From positions 9,176,001-9,240,000 of the forward strand of contig NZ_CP102512.1 in assembly GCF_024612015.1 (NCBI RefSeq): 64,000 nucleotides of DNA, read 5' to 3'. Positions 7,390 to 16,516 of the stretch are shown in pieces (the first letter of the stretch is position 1; each line of letters begins with the position of its first letter). The stretch is from Streptomyces sp. CA-210063. GTDB lineage: Bacteria; Actinomycetota; Actinomycetes; Streptomycetales; Streptomycetaceae. Made by a program: the position numbers and the translations under genes. Under the pieces are notes generated by a model that saw nothing but the letters and a program-made list of their open reading frames with translations, did no database searches and was not told the DNA's origin.

Positions 7390-9342
7390 GTGAACGCGAT
7401 ACCGCCCATGACACGAGCGCAGCGCCTCGGTGTGCTGATGGGTACCGTCTCCGCCGTCCTGGTCGGTGTGTCCTTCGTGGCGAGCAGCATGATGGCGCAC
7501 TACCCGTTCCTCGGCGGACAGTCGGTGCGCTACGCCCTCGGCTTCCTGCTGCTGGCCGTCCTCTGCTCCCGGCGTGGATGGGCACCGGTCCGCCGGCTCA
7601 CCCCACGGCTGTGGGTGCGGCTCACCCTGGTCACGGCGGCCGGCCTCGTCGGCTTCAACGTGGCGGTGCTCTCCGCCGAGCGCACCGCCGAGCCCGCGGT
7701 TCCGGGCGTCGTGGTGGGGTGCACCCCCGTCGTGGTGGCGATACTGGTGCCGCTGCTGGAGTCGAGGCGCCCCTCGGGGCGGGTGGCCTGCGGGGCGCTG
7801 GTGGTGGCGGCCGGGGCGGCCGTGGTCCAGGGATTCGGGCGGACCGACGGGGCCGGACTGCTCTGGTCACTGGCCGCGATGGGCGGCGAAGTGGTCATGG
7901 CCCTCTTCGTCGTACCGGTGCTGCGGGTCCTCGGGCCGCTGCTGTTGACCACCTGCGCCTGCGCGATCGCCGCGGTGGAGGCGGCGGTGCTGGGGCTCGC
8001 CGTGGACGGCCCGGCGTGGGTACGGATGCCGGACGGCGTGGAGGCGGCGGCGCTGGCCTGGCAGATCCTCGCGGTGACGGTCCTGGGAATCGTGCTGTGG
8101 TTCGGGGCGATCCACCGGATCGGAGCCGTGGGCATGGCACTGTTGTCCGGGCTGATCCCGGTGTCGGCCGCGCTGACGGCACCACTGGCGGGTACCGGAA
8201 GCTTCGGACCGGGACAACTGCTGGGAAGCCTGCTCGTCGCCGGGGGAGTGGCGCTCGGCGCGGCCTCCGCCGCGGCGGCCGCGGCCGCACCGATCCCCGT
8301 GACGAGGAAGCGAGAGCACATGACGGAAGAGCCGGAAGAGATCCTGTTCCTGTCCCGCCGCCGGGTGGAGTCCCTCTTCGATCCCGGCACGGCGATCGAG
8401 TCCCAGCGCGCCGCGTTCGCCGCCCTGGGGGACGGGACCGCCGAGCTGCCGGAGAAGATCCTCTACTCCAGCCGCTTCGACGGCTCCATCGTCTTCTGCT
8501 ACGCCGCCCGCCTGTCTCCCGACACGGGCGCGGTCAGCAAGTTCGGCAGCGTCAACCAGGGAAACACCGCACGCGGACTGCCCAACGTTCACGCCTTGAT
8601 CACCGCCCTCGACCCGGAGACCGGCCGACCGGTCGCCGTGCTGGACGGGACGACCGTCACGACGCTGCGCACGGCCGCCGGCAGCGCCCTCGCCGTCGAC
8701 GTCCTCGCGCGCCCGGACGCCACCCGCCTCGCGGTCATCGGCTCGGGCGTACAGGCCCGTGCCCACGTACGCGCCATCGCCCGGGTACGCCCGTTGAGTT
8801 CGGTACGGATCTGGAGCCCCACACCGCGGAACCGCCAGGCCGCCGCGGCAGAGCTCGCCGCCGAACTGGGGCTTGCCGTGGAGGCCACGGCCACCGCCGA
8901 GGAGGCCGTGGCGGGAGCGGACATCGTCGCCGCCTGCACCCTCAGCGAACACCCCGTCGTCCTCGGATCCTGGCTGAGGAAGGGCTGCACCGTCGTGAGC
9001 GTCGGATCCGTCGAACCCACCCGCTGCGAGACCGACCCCGAGGTGCTGCGCCGGGCGCGCGCCGTCGTCGTCGACGATCCCGGGACGGCGGCGGGACACT
9101 GTGGTCCGGTGGTGACCGCGCTACGGTCCGGAGACCTCGTACGGCAGGACCTCATCGCCCTCGGCGACGTCGTCGTGGGCCGGGCGGCCGCCCGCACCGG
9201 CCCCGACGACATCGTGTTCTACGGCAGTGTCGGCCTGGGTGTGCAGGACGCCGCGGCCGCCTGGGCGGTGATCGACCGGGCGCGCGGCGGACGTGGCACC
9301 CCGGCCGGGGACCAGCGGGGCCTGAGTCCCAGCGGACGGTGA
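7390..9342 (+). CDS. Fusion protein: EamA/DMT-family exporter (N) + ornithine cyclodeaminase/mu-crystallin family enzyme (C)
   Basis: One uninterrupted frame of 650 codons from GTG 7390. Residues about 10-300 form about ten hydrophobic helices with EamA (drug/metabolite transporter) character. An Ala-rich stretch follows, then from about residue 311 a complete ornithine cyclodeaminase/mu-crystallin protein: VSKFGSVN substrate region, the VAVLDGTTVTTLRTAAGSALA helix, the NAD(P)-binding LAVIGSGVQARAHVRAI and the downstream VSVGS segment. An in-frame ATG at 8320 has AGGAAG about nine bases upstream, so the enzyme may also or only be made separately. Such enzymes act on amino or imino acids (ornithine, alanine, ketimines), which fits the amino-acid importer upstream; the exporter half could release the product. 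Exact substrate unknown. Confidence 0.8.
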   Translation: MNAIPPMTRAQRLGVLMGTVSAVLVGVSFVASSMMAHYPFLGGQSVRYALGFLLLAVLCSRRGWAPVRRLTPRLWVRLTLVTAAGLVGFNVAVLSAERTAEPAVPGVVVGCTPVVVAILVPLLESRRPSGRVACGALVVAAGAAVVQGFGRTDGAGLLWSLAAMGGEVVMALFVVPVLRVLGPLLLTTCACAIAAVEAAVLGLAVDGPAWVRMPDGVEAAALAWQILAVTVLGIVLWFGAIHRIGAVGMALLSGLIPVSAALTAPLAGTGSFGPGQLLGSLLVAGGVALGAASAAAAAAAPIPVTRKREHMTEEPEEILFLSRRRVESLFDPGTAIESQRAAFAALGDGTAELPEKILYSSRFDGSIVFCYAARLSPDTGAVSKFGSVNQGNTARGLPNVHALITALDPETGRPVAVLDGTTVTTLRTAAGSALAVDVLARPDATRLAVIGSGVQARAHVRAIARVRPLSSVRIWSPTPRNRQAAAAELAAELGLAVEATATAEEAVAGADIVAACTLSEHPVVLGSWLRKGCTVVSVGSVEPTRCETDPEVLRRARAVVVDDPGTAAGHCGPVVTALRSGDLVRQDLIALGDVVVGRAAARTGPDDIVFYGSVGLGVQDAAAAWAVIDRARGGRGTPAGDQRGLSPSGR

Positions 9343-9357
9343 GCAGTCGCTCAGGTT

Positions 9358-10209
9358 CTACTCCTTCCGCAGCACGATGTCGAAGCTCGCCGAGGTCCAC
9401 GTCCCTTCCACGCGACGGCCGTCCGGTGTCGGTGTGCCGGCCGGACGACGGTCGAAGGGGCGGACGAGCGAGTCCTTCACCCCGAAGACCGAGTCGGCGT
9501 CGAGGCCCGGGTCACCCGCGACGAAGATGTGCGTGATGAGAGGGCGGTGGCCGGGTTCCGTCACCTTGAAGTGCAGGTGGGGTGCCCGCAGCGGGGAGCG
9601 GCCGGCATGGTCGAGAAGGCGGCCGACGGGGCCGTCGTCCGGGATCGGGTACGGCGTAGGGGTGAGCCCCCAGAACCGGTAGCGGCCCTCGCTGTCGGTG
9701 AACAGATGCGCGCGCCCGGCGAGTTCGCCGTCGTCGTACTGGACGTCGTACATCCCGTCGTCGTCGGCCTCCCACACCTCGATGCGGGCCCCGGCGACCG
9801 GGGTGCCGTCGGGGCCGGTGACCCGGCCCTCGACCCACGAGGGCTCGCCGCTCGCGCCGCCCGCGATGTCCCCGCCGAGTTCGATGCCCGGCGAGTCCTG
9901 GACGAAGAACGGGCCGAGGACCGTGGACTCGGTCGCCTCGCCGTCGCCCGGTTCGTTCACCGCGACGGTCAGCATCGAGACGCCGAGGACGTCCGAGAGC
10001 AGGACGAACTCCTGGCGGGTGTCGGTGGTGATGTCACCGGCCGCCGTCAGGAACGCGATCGCCGCGGACCATTCCTCCTCGGTGAGCCGTGTCTCGCGCA
10101 CGAAGGCGTGCGCGTGCCGGACGAGGGCCCGCATCACCTCACGGAAGCGGTCGTCCCGCGCGCCGTCGAAGCTCGCGACGACCTTGTCGGTCAGCTCCTG
10201 TTCGGTCAT
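9358..10209 (-). CDS. Intradiol dioxygenase, probable hydroxyquinol 1,2-dioxygenase
   Basis: 283-aa ring-cleavage dioxygenase. Start ATG 10209 has GAAGGAAG upstream and overlaps the stop of maleylacetate reductase (ATGA). It has the N-terminal helical dimerisation domain (residues about 1-95) and the catalytic beta sandwich with the presumed Fe(III) ligands Tyr154, Tyr187, His211 and His213 (APHLHF). Intradiol enzymes with this architecture open catechol or hydroxyquinol between the hydroxyl groups. The direct coupling to maleylacetate reductase argues for hydroxyquinol (1,2,4-trihydroxybenzene) to maleylacetate rather than the catechol/muconate route. Last gene of a five-gene minus-strand operon. 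Confidence 0.88.
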   Translation of the reverse strand: MTEQELTDKVVASFDGARDDRFREVMRALVRHAHAFVRETRLTEEEWSAAIAFLTAAGDITTDTRQEFVLLSDVLGVSMLTVAVNEPGDGEATESTVLGPFFVQDSPGIELGGDIAGGASGEPSWVEGRVTGPDGTPVAGARIEVWEADDDGMYDVQYDDGELAGRAHLFTDSEGRYRFWGLTPTPYPIPDDGPVGRLLDHAGRSPLRAPHLHFKVTEPGHRPLITHIFVAGDPGLDADSVFGVKDSLVRPFDRRPAGTPTPDGRRVEGTWTSASFDIVLRKE

Positions 10210-11330
10210 CGGTGGCTTCCTTCGTGATCCTTCACGCGACCATGCCGCATGTCCGTGCGAACCGGTGTGTCCCCGCGCCACGCCCGCCCCAGTAGCGCGC
10301 GCATCTCGTCGCGGGTCACCGGGCGCGGGTTGGAGTCCGGGACCTGGGCCATGACCAGGTCGGCGGCCCGGTCGAGTTCCTCCTCGGCCAGCCCCAACTC
10401 GGCCAGCGAGCGTGGGGGTCGGAGCCTCGCGTAGAGGTCGAGCAGCGCACCGAAGGGATCGTCGGGCGAGTCGAGCGCCGCTCCCAGGCGCCGGGCCGCG
10501 TCGGGGGCGGAGGGCAGGTTGAGGCCGACCACGTGGGGGAGGACCACGGAGTGCAGGGCGGCGTGTTCGAGGTCGTACGCGCCGCCGAGGACGTGGCACA
10601 CCTTGTGGTGCAGTCCGGAACCGGCCCCGGCGAAGGCGACCGCCCCGAGGTAGGTGCCGAAGAGGATGTCGCGGCGGGCGGCGACGTCCTGGCCGTCGGC
10701 GACGATGCGCGGCAGCGCGGACGCCAGCGACCGGACGCCCTCGACGGCCAGGGCCGAGTTGATCGGGCTGTGCCGGGGTGCCCACCACGCGTCGACGCAG
10801 TGGGCGAGGGCGTTGAGTCCCGAGGTCACCGACAGCCGGGTCGGCAGCGACAGCATCAGCGTGGCGTCGTAGACGACGACCCGGGGGAGCACCTTCGGGT
10901 CGACGCCGGTGCGCTTGTGGCCGTCCTCGGTGAGGCCCCACACGGGGGTCGCCTCGGAGCCGGCGTAGGTGGTGGGGACGGCGAGGACCGGCAGGCCGGT
11001 GGTGAGCGCCGCCGCCTTCGCGGTGCCGGTGGTCGAGCCGCCGCCGACGCTCAGCAGCAGGTCGGCCCCGTGCTCGCGGGCGGCGGCGCGTACGGCCTCG
11101 GCGACCTCGGTCGGTACGTGGGGCCGGACCCCGCCGAAGATTCCGACGACGGGGAGGTCCTTGCAGATGTCCTCGGCCAGGGCGCGTTCCGCGTCGGCCG
11201 CGATCACCAGGACCCGGCTCGCGCCGAGCCCGGTGACCTCGGCCGCCACGTCGTCCCGTGCGGTGCCGGAGCCGAAGACGACCCGCTGACCCCAGGACTC
11301 GTGGACCACCGTCGAGTGGACGGGGCTCAC
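10206..11330 (-). CDS. Maleylacetate reductase (iron-containing alcohol dehydrogenase family)
   Basis: 374 aa, GTG start at 11330 overlapping the transporter stop (GTGA). The N-terminal Rossmann-like half carries [18 protein letters not shown] and the [14 protein letters not shown] strand typical of maleylacetate reductases; the helical C-terminal half has the [13 protein letters not shown] metal/active-site helix. The enzyme reduces maleylacetate to 3-oxoadipate with NAD(P)H, the step after hydroxyquinol ring cleavage. Four-base overlaps on both sides show tight co-translation with the dioxygenase and the transporter. Confidence 0.9.
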   Translation of the reverse strand: MSPVHSTVVHESWGQRVVFGSGTARDDVAAEVTGLGASRVLVIAADAERALAEDICKDLPVVGIFGGVRPHVPTEVAEAVRAAAREHGADLLLSVGGGSTTGTAKAAALTTGLPVLAVPTTYAGSEATPVWGLTEDGHKRTGVDPKVLPRVVVYDATLMLSLPTRLSVTSGLNALAHCVDAWWAPRHSPINSALAVEGVRSLASALPRIVADGQDVAARRDILFGTYLGAVAFAGAGSGLHHKVCHVLGGAYDLEHAALHSVVLPHVVGLNLPSAPDAARRLGAALDSPDDPFGALLDLYARLRPPRSLAELGLAEEELDRAADLVMAQVPDSNPRPVTRDEMRALLGRAWRGDTPVRTDMRHGRVKDHEGSHR

Positions 11331-12622
11331 GGCGCCACCGCGGCCCGGACGCGGGGCACGGCGCCGGCCGCGATCGCTCCGACGAGCGCGGGGACGGCGA
11401 AGGCGTAGAAGGCCCACTCGATGTCGGCGCCCGAGCTGAGGACGAACGCGCCCAGCGACGGGCCGGCGATCGCGCCGAACCGGCCGATGGACAGGGCCCA
11501 GGCGAGGCCGTTGCCGCGTACGGCGTCCGGATACCTGGTCACGATGAACGCGTTGCCGAGGATCTGCGAACCGATGAACCCGAACCCGCTGATGAACATG
11601 AGCACGAACATCACGGCCGTCGGCGGGCGGGTGCTCATCGCGATCAGGCTCAGGGTGCCGACCAGGAAGGCGGCGACCACGACCCGCTTGGGGCCGAGCT
11701 TGTCCGCGATCCGGCCACCGATGATGGCCCCGACCCCGACGCCCAGCCACATCGCCGCCGTCTGCATCAGCGCCGAGCCGAGCGAGAAGCCCGCGGCCTG
11801 CATGATGCTGGGCAGCCAGGTGCTGATGCCGAAGACCAGCAGGAGTCCGCAGAAGGACATGGCCCAGAAGAGCACGGTCGACACCGCGAGCCCGCCGGTC
11901 AGCAGTGAGCCGATGCCGAGCCAGCGGCCCGGGTCGGTCGTCGGCGCGGCCTCGGACGGGGTGAGGCCGAGTCGCTCCTCCACCTCTCGCGCCTCGTCCG
12001 CGCGGCCGGTGCGGCGCAGGTGGAAGGGGCTCTCGGGGAGCCTGAGCACCAGCGGCACGGCCAGGAACACCGGGACGACACCGATCACGTACATCCAGCG
12101 GTACGACACGTCGGGGAGCATGGCCGTGCCCAGCAGCGGGGAGAGCAGGGCACCGGCCGCGTAACCGCTCATGATCAGGGCCACGTTGCGGCTGCGGCGG
12201 CCGGGCTCGCTGAGGTCGGCGACGAAGGCGTTGATCGTCGGCAGGACGACACCCAGACCGAGGCCGACGATCAGACGGCCGGCGCCGAAGGACGGGACAC
12301 CGCTCGCGACCGTGCAGACCGCCATGCCGACCGTGAAGACGGTGGTTCCGACCAGCAGGAGCCGGCGCGGCCCGGTGCGGTGGACGAGGGCCCCGGCGAG
12401 GCCGGCGCCGATGAGCATGCCGATGCCGACGAGCGAGCCGATCGTGCCGGCCTCCGCCTTGTCGATGCCGAGCGAGGGGTCGCCCAGGAGCGCGGGCACG
12501 GTGACGCCGTACACCGCGAGGTCGTAACCCTCCAGGGAGGCGACGACCCAGGCGGCGACCAGCATGAACGTGGTCGCGGGGACTCTGCGGACGGTCGGGC
12601 GTATGACGGACGGAGCGGTCAT
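11327..12622 (-). CDS. MFS transporter, aromatic acid:H+ symporter type
   Basis: 431 aa with twelve predicted membrane segments, ATG at 12622 overlapping the hydroxylase stop (ATGA); the longer in-frame extension upstream reads through that gene and is rejected. Segment 1 contains the [15 protein letters not shown] motif characteristic of aromatic acid symporters (PcaK/BenK-like) and the loop between segments 2 and 3 has the MFS motif [13 protein letters not shown]. Inside a hydroxybenzoate operon the likely cargo is gamma-resorcylate or a similar dihydroxybenzoate. Specificity inferred from context. Confidence 0.86.
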   Translation of the reverse strand: MTAPSVIRPTVRRVPATTFMLVAAWVVASLEGYDLAVYGVTVPALLGDPSLGIDKAEAGTIGSLVGIGMLIGAGLAGALVHRTGPRRLLLVGTTVFTVGMAVCTVASGVPSFGAGRLIVGLGLGVVLPTINAFVADLSEPGRRSRNVALIMSGYAAGALLSPLLGTAMLPDVSYRWMYVIGVVPVFLAVPLVLRLPESPFHLRRTGRADEAREVEERLGLTPSEAAPTTDPGRWLGIGSLLTGGLAVSTVLFWAMSFCGLLLVFGISTWLPSIMQAAGFSLGSALMQTAAMWLGVGVGAIIGGRIADKLGPKRVVVAAFLVGTLSLIAMSTRPPTAVMFVLMFISGFGFIGSQILGNAFIVTRYPDAVRGNGLAWALSIGRFGAIAGPSLGAFVLSSGADIEWAFYAFAVPALVGAIAAGAVPRVRAAVAP

Positions 12623-14175
12623 GGCCGGATCCTTTCTCCGACGATGGCAGGAGCCTGCGTCGGCTCGACTGCGGTGGCAAGGGTCTTCAGGAGCGCCGGG
12701 ACATCTGTGAGCGAGGCCACGGTGCCGAGGATGTAGAAGTCGGGCCGCCACAGGACGGCGGTGGTGCCGCTCTCGTCGAACCAGCGCCCGTAGACGCCGC
12801 CGACGTCGGTGAACCCCTCGGTGGTGAGGCGGCGGTCGGTGAGGTGGTGGACGCCTACGCCGAGCCGGGTGGCTTCAGCGGTGGTGGAGGCGTCGAGCGA
12901 GGCGCCTTCGCGGCCGTCGACGAGGAGGACGAAACCACGGCCGAGTACGGCGTCGAAAAGCCCCTCGGTGCCGTGCGACTCGACCCTGCCCTGCGGCATC
13001 AGATGCCCGGCCTGCGGGGACGCGTCGCGCAGCCCCGGACCGAGGCCCGGGAAGCGCATCTTCTCGGGGCGCCCGTTCGCCTCGCGCTGCGCGATCAGGC
13101 GGGCGTCGCGCTCGGCGGCCGCCACCGGGTCGCGCACGGTCTGCACCCGGCCCAGCTCGATGCCCTTGGCGATGATGGCCCGCACATGCGGTTCGCGTTC
13201 GCTCTGGTACGTGTCGAGCAGCGCGTCGTCGGCGCCGCGCAGTACGGCGTCGAGCTTGAACGCGATGTTCTGGGCGTCCCGGATGCCCGAGCACATGCCC
13301 TGCCCGAGGAACGGCGGCATCTGGTGGGCCGCGTCCCCGGCCAGCAGGATCCGGCCACGGCGCCAGTGCTCCGCGACGAGCGAGCGGAAGGTGTAGGTGG
13401 CGACGCGGATGAGGTCGGCCTGGCTCCGGTCGACATACGCGGCGACCCGCGCCCACACCCGGTCGGGCTCCCGCTCGACGGGGAAGGACTCCGCCGAGTC
13501 GAGCATGAAGCTGAACCGGTGGTGCTCGGGGCCCAGCGAGATGATCGAGATCGGCTGCCTCGGGTCGCACACCTGGCGCGCCTTGGGGATGTCCGCGCCG
13601 CCGTCCTCCTTCAGCCGGAAGTCGCAGACCATCCACGGCTCGGAGAACCCGTAGTCGTCCTGCCCCACGGCGAGCCGGTCGCGGGTGAAGCTGTTGCCTC
13701 CGTCGCAGGCGACCACGTACCTGGCCGAAACGACGGCGTCGGCTCCCTCGACCTGGACGTCCACGCCGTGCGGCGCGTCGTGGAAGGCGGTGACCTTGGA
13801 GTCCATCCGGATCTCGACGTTGCCGAGACCGCGGACCAGGCGGTCGAGGGCGTCCTCCAGGTAGGGCTGGTACATCATGTACCACTCCGCCCAGCCCTGG
13901 CCGCCGACGGCGGCGAAGTCGTGCTCGATGAGGAGTTCGCCGGCGCTGTTGCGCCACTCGTAGTTCCGCTGGACGTGCAGCGTGGGCAGCAGGGTCCCGG
14001 AGAGGCCGAGACGGTCGAAGGTCCGCATCGTCTCGTCGTCGAAGATGGCGGCGCGCGGCAGGTTGTAGAGGGTGGGGTAGCGCTCCAGCACGATCACGTC
14101 GTGGCCTGCCTGACCGAGCAGTGCCGCCGTGACCATGCCCACGGGCCCGTACCCGATGACGGCGACGTCGTACAT
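12619..14175 (-). CDS. Class A flavoprotein monooxygenase, probable resorcinol hydroxylase (MhpA-like)
   Basis: 518 aa. The ATG at 14175 is chosen because GGAAGGG precedes it at good spacing; an upstream GTG (14208) overlaps the previous gene and lacks a site. FAD-binding GYGPVGMVTAALL at the N-terminus, the D-G motif (VACDGGNSFTR) and the second FAD motif LLAGDAAHQMPPFLGQGMCSG are present, followed by a thioredoxin-like C-terminal domain as in MhpA and phenol hydroxylases. It would hydroxylate resorcinol to hydroxyquinol with NAD(P)H and O2, linking the decarboxylase upstream to the dioxygenase downstream. The assignment to resorcinol rests on the neighbours. Confidence 0.82.
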   Translation of the reverse strand: MYDVAVIGYGPVGMVTAALLGQAGHDVIVLERYPTLYNLPRAAIFDDETMRTFDRLGLSGTLLPTLHVQRNYEWRNSAGELLIEHDFAAVGGQGWAEWYMMYQPYLEDALDRLVRGLGNVEIRMDSKVTAFHDAPHGVDVQVEGADAVVSARYVVACDGGNSFTRDRLAVGQDDYGFSEPWMVCDFRLKEDGGADIPKARQVCDPRQPISIISLGPEHHRFSFMLDSAESFPVEREPDRVWARVAAYVDRSQADLIRVATYTFRSLVAEHWRRGRILLAGDAAHQMPPFLGQGMCSGIRDAQNIAFKLDAVLRGADDALLDTYQSEREPHVRAIIAKGIELGRVQTVRDPVAAAERDARLIAQREANGRPEKMRFPGLGPGLRDASPQAGHLMPQGRVESHGTEGLFDAVLGRGFVLLVDGREGASLDASTTAEATRLGVGVHHLTDRRLTTEGFTDVGGVYGRWFDESGTTAVLWRPDFYILGTVASLTDVPALLKTLATAVEPTQAPAIVGERIRP

Positions 14176-14200
14176 GTGCGTGCCCTTCCGTTCCGCTGTC

Positions 14201-15199
14201 TCAGACACCGGCGTACGCGGGTGCGGGCGCGGGGCCGGTGGCGAGGCCGAGGAGCTTCTCGGCGTTCCGGTGGCCGATCTTCAGCCGGTCGGCGTCGCTG
14301 ATCGGCGCGTTCCGCAGGAAATCCGTGGCCGTCCCGATGTCCTCGAAGGGGTAGTCGGTGCCGAAGAGGATGTGGTCGGCGCCCATCGAGAGCAGCGCGG
14401 TCAGAAGCGGGGCGGAGGAGCAGACGCCGCTGGTCGTGATGTAGAGGTTCTCGCGGATGTACTCCGACGGGCGGCCCCGCTTGAGCTCGATGCCGTGGTG
14501 GGCGTGGAACTCCCAGCGGGAGTCCATGCGCCACAGCACGAACGGCAGGCCCTCTCCCATGTGGCCGAGCAGCAGCTTGGCCTTCGGGAAGTCGTCGAAG
14601 ACACCGCCGAAGATCAGCCGCAGGGCGTGGGTGGCGGTGTCGATGCCCCAGCTCCACATCGGTCCGACCAGCTCGGGGTGGCCGGACAGCACGTGGGCGG
14701 TGTCGACGCCGTTGGCCGGGTGCAGATAGAGCGGCACGTCGAGGTGTTCGGCGCGCTCCCAGACGACGCGCAGCGCGGGGTCGTCGAGGTACCGGCCGTG
14801 GGTGTGCGCGTTGACGAGGGCGCCGCGCAGCCCGAGCTGGGTGACCGCCCGCTCCAGCTCGTCGGCGGCGGCCTTCGGGTCCTGCAGCGGCAGGGCGGCG
14901 AAACCGGAGAAGCGGTCGGGGTGCTCGGCGATGACACCGGTGAGGAAGTCGTTGACCGTGATCGCCTGCCGTACGGCGGCCGCCGGGTCCGTCTCCGCCT
15001 GGAGGCCGGGGGAGTTCAGCGAGAGCACCTGCATGTCCAGGCCGGCCGTGTCCATGGCGTCGAGGCGTTCCTCGGTGAGGTCGAGGAGCCGGCGGGAGGC
15101 CTCCGCCCAGGCGTGGGGCTGGGCGATGGAGGCGGTGGACGCGCCGTGGCCCACCAGGTCGGGGGTCACGAAGTGTTCTTCGAGGCCGATCAGCTTCAT
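14201..15199 (-). CDS. Amidohydrolase-family decarboxylase, probable gamma-resorcylate (2,6-dihydroxybenzoate) decarboxylase
   Basis: 332 aa, ATG 15199 with GAGGAG eight bases upstream. The LEEHF motif at the N-terminus supplies metal ligands (Glu7 and His9 by analogy with characterised gamma-resorcylate decarboxylases). Further family segments are VLSLNSPGLQ, YLHPAN, LLLGHMGEGLPFVLWRMDSR and FGTDYPFED with the metal/catalytic Asp. The enzyme removes CO2 non-oxidatively from an ortho-hydroxybenzoate; gamma-resorcylate gives resorcinol, matching the rest of the operon. A related salicylate or 2,3-dihydroxybenzoate decarboxylase cannot be excluded. First gene of the operon, divergent from an IclR regulator. 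Confidence 0.85.
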   Translation of the reverse strand: MKLIGLEEHFVTPDLVGHGASTASIAQPHAWAEASRRLLDLTEERLDAMDTAGLDMQVLSLNSPGLQAETDPAAAVRQAITVNDFLTGVIAEHPDRFSGFAALPLQDPKAAADELERAVTQLGLRGALVNAHTHGRYLDDPALRVVWERAEHLDVPLYLHPANGVDTAHVLSGHPELVGPMWSWGIDTATHALRLIFGGVFDDFPKAKLLLGHMGEGLPFVLWRMDSRWEFHAHHGIELKRGRPSEYIRENLYITTSGVCSSAPLLTALLSMGADHILFGTDYPFEDIGTATDFLRNAPISDADRLKIGHRNAEKLLGLATGPAPAPAYAGV

Positions 15200-15514
15200 T
15201 GCGGAGTTCTCCTCGGGAGATCGCTTGTGCAGGCGAGGTGAGGCGCCGGTCGGGTGTGAGTGACCAGGGCGTTCATGAAGCGCAGGCGTGTGCGCGGTCA
15301 GAAGGCGGCTCAGCGGTGACGGCGAGATCGGGCCGGTGCGGCCGGAAGCAGTCGGGGTGGCCGTGAGTGCCACCGCTCCCGCAGTTCACCAGAACGTAAC
15401 GCGTTCCGCAATAGTGAATGTAAGATCCGTTCGCGGACGAGGGCCGGCTCGTCGCGCGGACAGCGCGGATAGGCTGATCACCTTCGTCCGCCGGCAGGGG
15501 AAGAGAGCTGCGCA
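15200..15514. promoter_or_regulatory. Divergent promoter region of resorcylate operon and IclR regulator
   Basis: 315 bp between the decarboxylase and the regulator. Apart from the candidate operator at 15392-15406, an AT-richer patch (about 15385-15430) is the probable location of both promoters; TAAGAT at 15421-15426 would serve as a -10 element towards the regulator, but the -35 is poor. No coding sequence seen. Confidence 0.5.
15392..15406. promoter_or_regulatory. Candidate IclR operator, 15-bp palindrome
   Basis: GAACG-N5-CGTTC, perfect half-sites with 15 bp total length, the size typical of IclR-family operators. It lies 109 bp before the regulator start and 193 bp before the decarboxylase start, so one site could serve both directions. 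Confidence 0.55.
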
Positions 15515-16300
15515 GTGACCACGACCGACCCCAAGGAGAACAACGGGGACCGTCAGGGGATCCAGTCCGTCGAGACGGCCATGCGGGTCCTGCTGGCACT
15601 GGAGGGCGGCGGCGGCGCGCTCAGCCTGTCGGCGATCGCGCAGGCCAGCGGGATGCAGCCCAGCAAGGTCCACCGCTACCTCGTCAGCCTCGGCCGCATA
15701 GGGCTGACCTCGCAGGATCCCGCCTCCGGCCTCTACGACTTCGGCGCCACCATGCGCCGCATGGGCGCCGAGGCGCTGCGCCGCACCAACGAGGTGGCGG
15801 TGGCGAGCGGCCACGCCCTGCGCCTGCGCGACCGCACGGGCCACTCCGTGAACCTCGCCGTCTGGGGAGACCGCGGCCCGATCGTCGTCAGCTGGGCGTA
15901 CGGCACCCGTCCGCTGCCCCTGACCGTGCGCGTCGGCGCCACGCTCCCGCTGCTCACCTCATCGGTCGGCCGCGTCTTCCTCGCCCATCTGCCCGAGAGC
16001 CTCACCGACGAGGTGCTGACCGGCGAGCTGCGCGGCAAGGAGGCCGAGTGGACGGCCGAACGCCTCGCCGACACCCGGGCACGGGTCCTCGAACAGGGCC
16101 ACGCCGAGACGCACGGCAGCGTCATCCCGGGCATCATCTCCGTCGCCGCCCCCGTCTTCGCGGCCGGCGACCCGCTGCCCCTCGCCATCTCCGTCGTCCT
16201 GCCGGAGAGCGCCGGCACGCCGGACCACCTCGCCGAGACGATCCGCGAACTGCACACCACGGTGGCCGAGGCCTCGCACGAGCTGGGGCACCTGTCGTAG
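15515..16300 (+). CDS. IclR-family transcriptional regulator
   Basis: 261 aa, GTG 15515 behind GGGGAAGAGAG. Residues about 15-75 form the IclR winged helix (VETAMRVLLALE, then SAIAQASGMQPSKVHRYLVSL as recognition region); residues 85-255 form the effector domain with the conserved GTRPLPLTVRVGATLPLLTSSVGRVFLA segment and a C-terminal SVAAPVF strand. The family commonly senses aromatic metabolites and controls adjacent divergent operons, so it most likely governs the resorcylate genes. Its stop is six bases from a MITE-like element. Confidence 0.9.
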   Translation: MTTTDPKENNGDRQGIQSVETAMRVLLALEGGGGALSLSAIAQASGMQPSKVHRYLVSLGRIGLTSQDPASGLYDFGATMRRMGAEALRRTNEVAVASGHALRLRDRTGHSVNLAVWGDRGPIVVSWAYGTRPLPLTVRVGATLPLLTSSVGRVFLAHLPESLTDEVLTGELRGKEAEWTAERLADTRARVLEQGHAETHGSVIPGIISVAAPVFAAGDPLPLAISVVLPESAGTPDHLAETIRELHTTVAEASHELGHLS

Positions 16301-16306
16301 GGCCCC

Positions 16307-16516
16307 AGGGTCTGTCGTCACCTTCCCGTCTGCCCCGCGACGCCTGGCACGCTCCCCCATTCTCGGCTTCGCTCGAACGGGAGGGCCCCCACCGCCGCAC
16401 CGGGCGAAAGCCCAAGTGCGTCCAGTACGAGGACTTTCGCCCGGCACGCCGAGAGCACGCACCAGACGCCGCGGGGCGGCCCTTCGGGCGACGACGGGAA
16501 TGTGACGACAGACCCT
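16307..16516. mobile_element. 210-bp MITE-like element with 24-bp terminal inverted repeats
   Basis: Left end 16307-16330 and right end 16493-16516 match as inverted repeats in 23 of 24 positions, both beginning AGGGTCTGTCGTCAC. A nested inverted repeat (CCGGGCGAAAG at 16400-16410 with CTTTCGCCCGG at 16434-16444) would fold the centre. There is no transposase gene, so it would be non-autonomous. It exactly fills the gap between two convergent regulator genes; the last bases of its right end form part of the stop codon of the PaaX-type gene. No clear target duplication is visible. It may also act as a two-way terminator. Confidence 0.75.
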
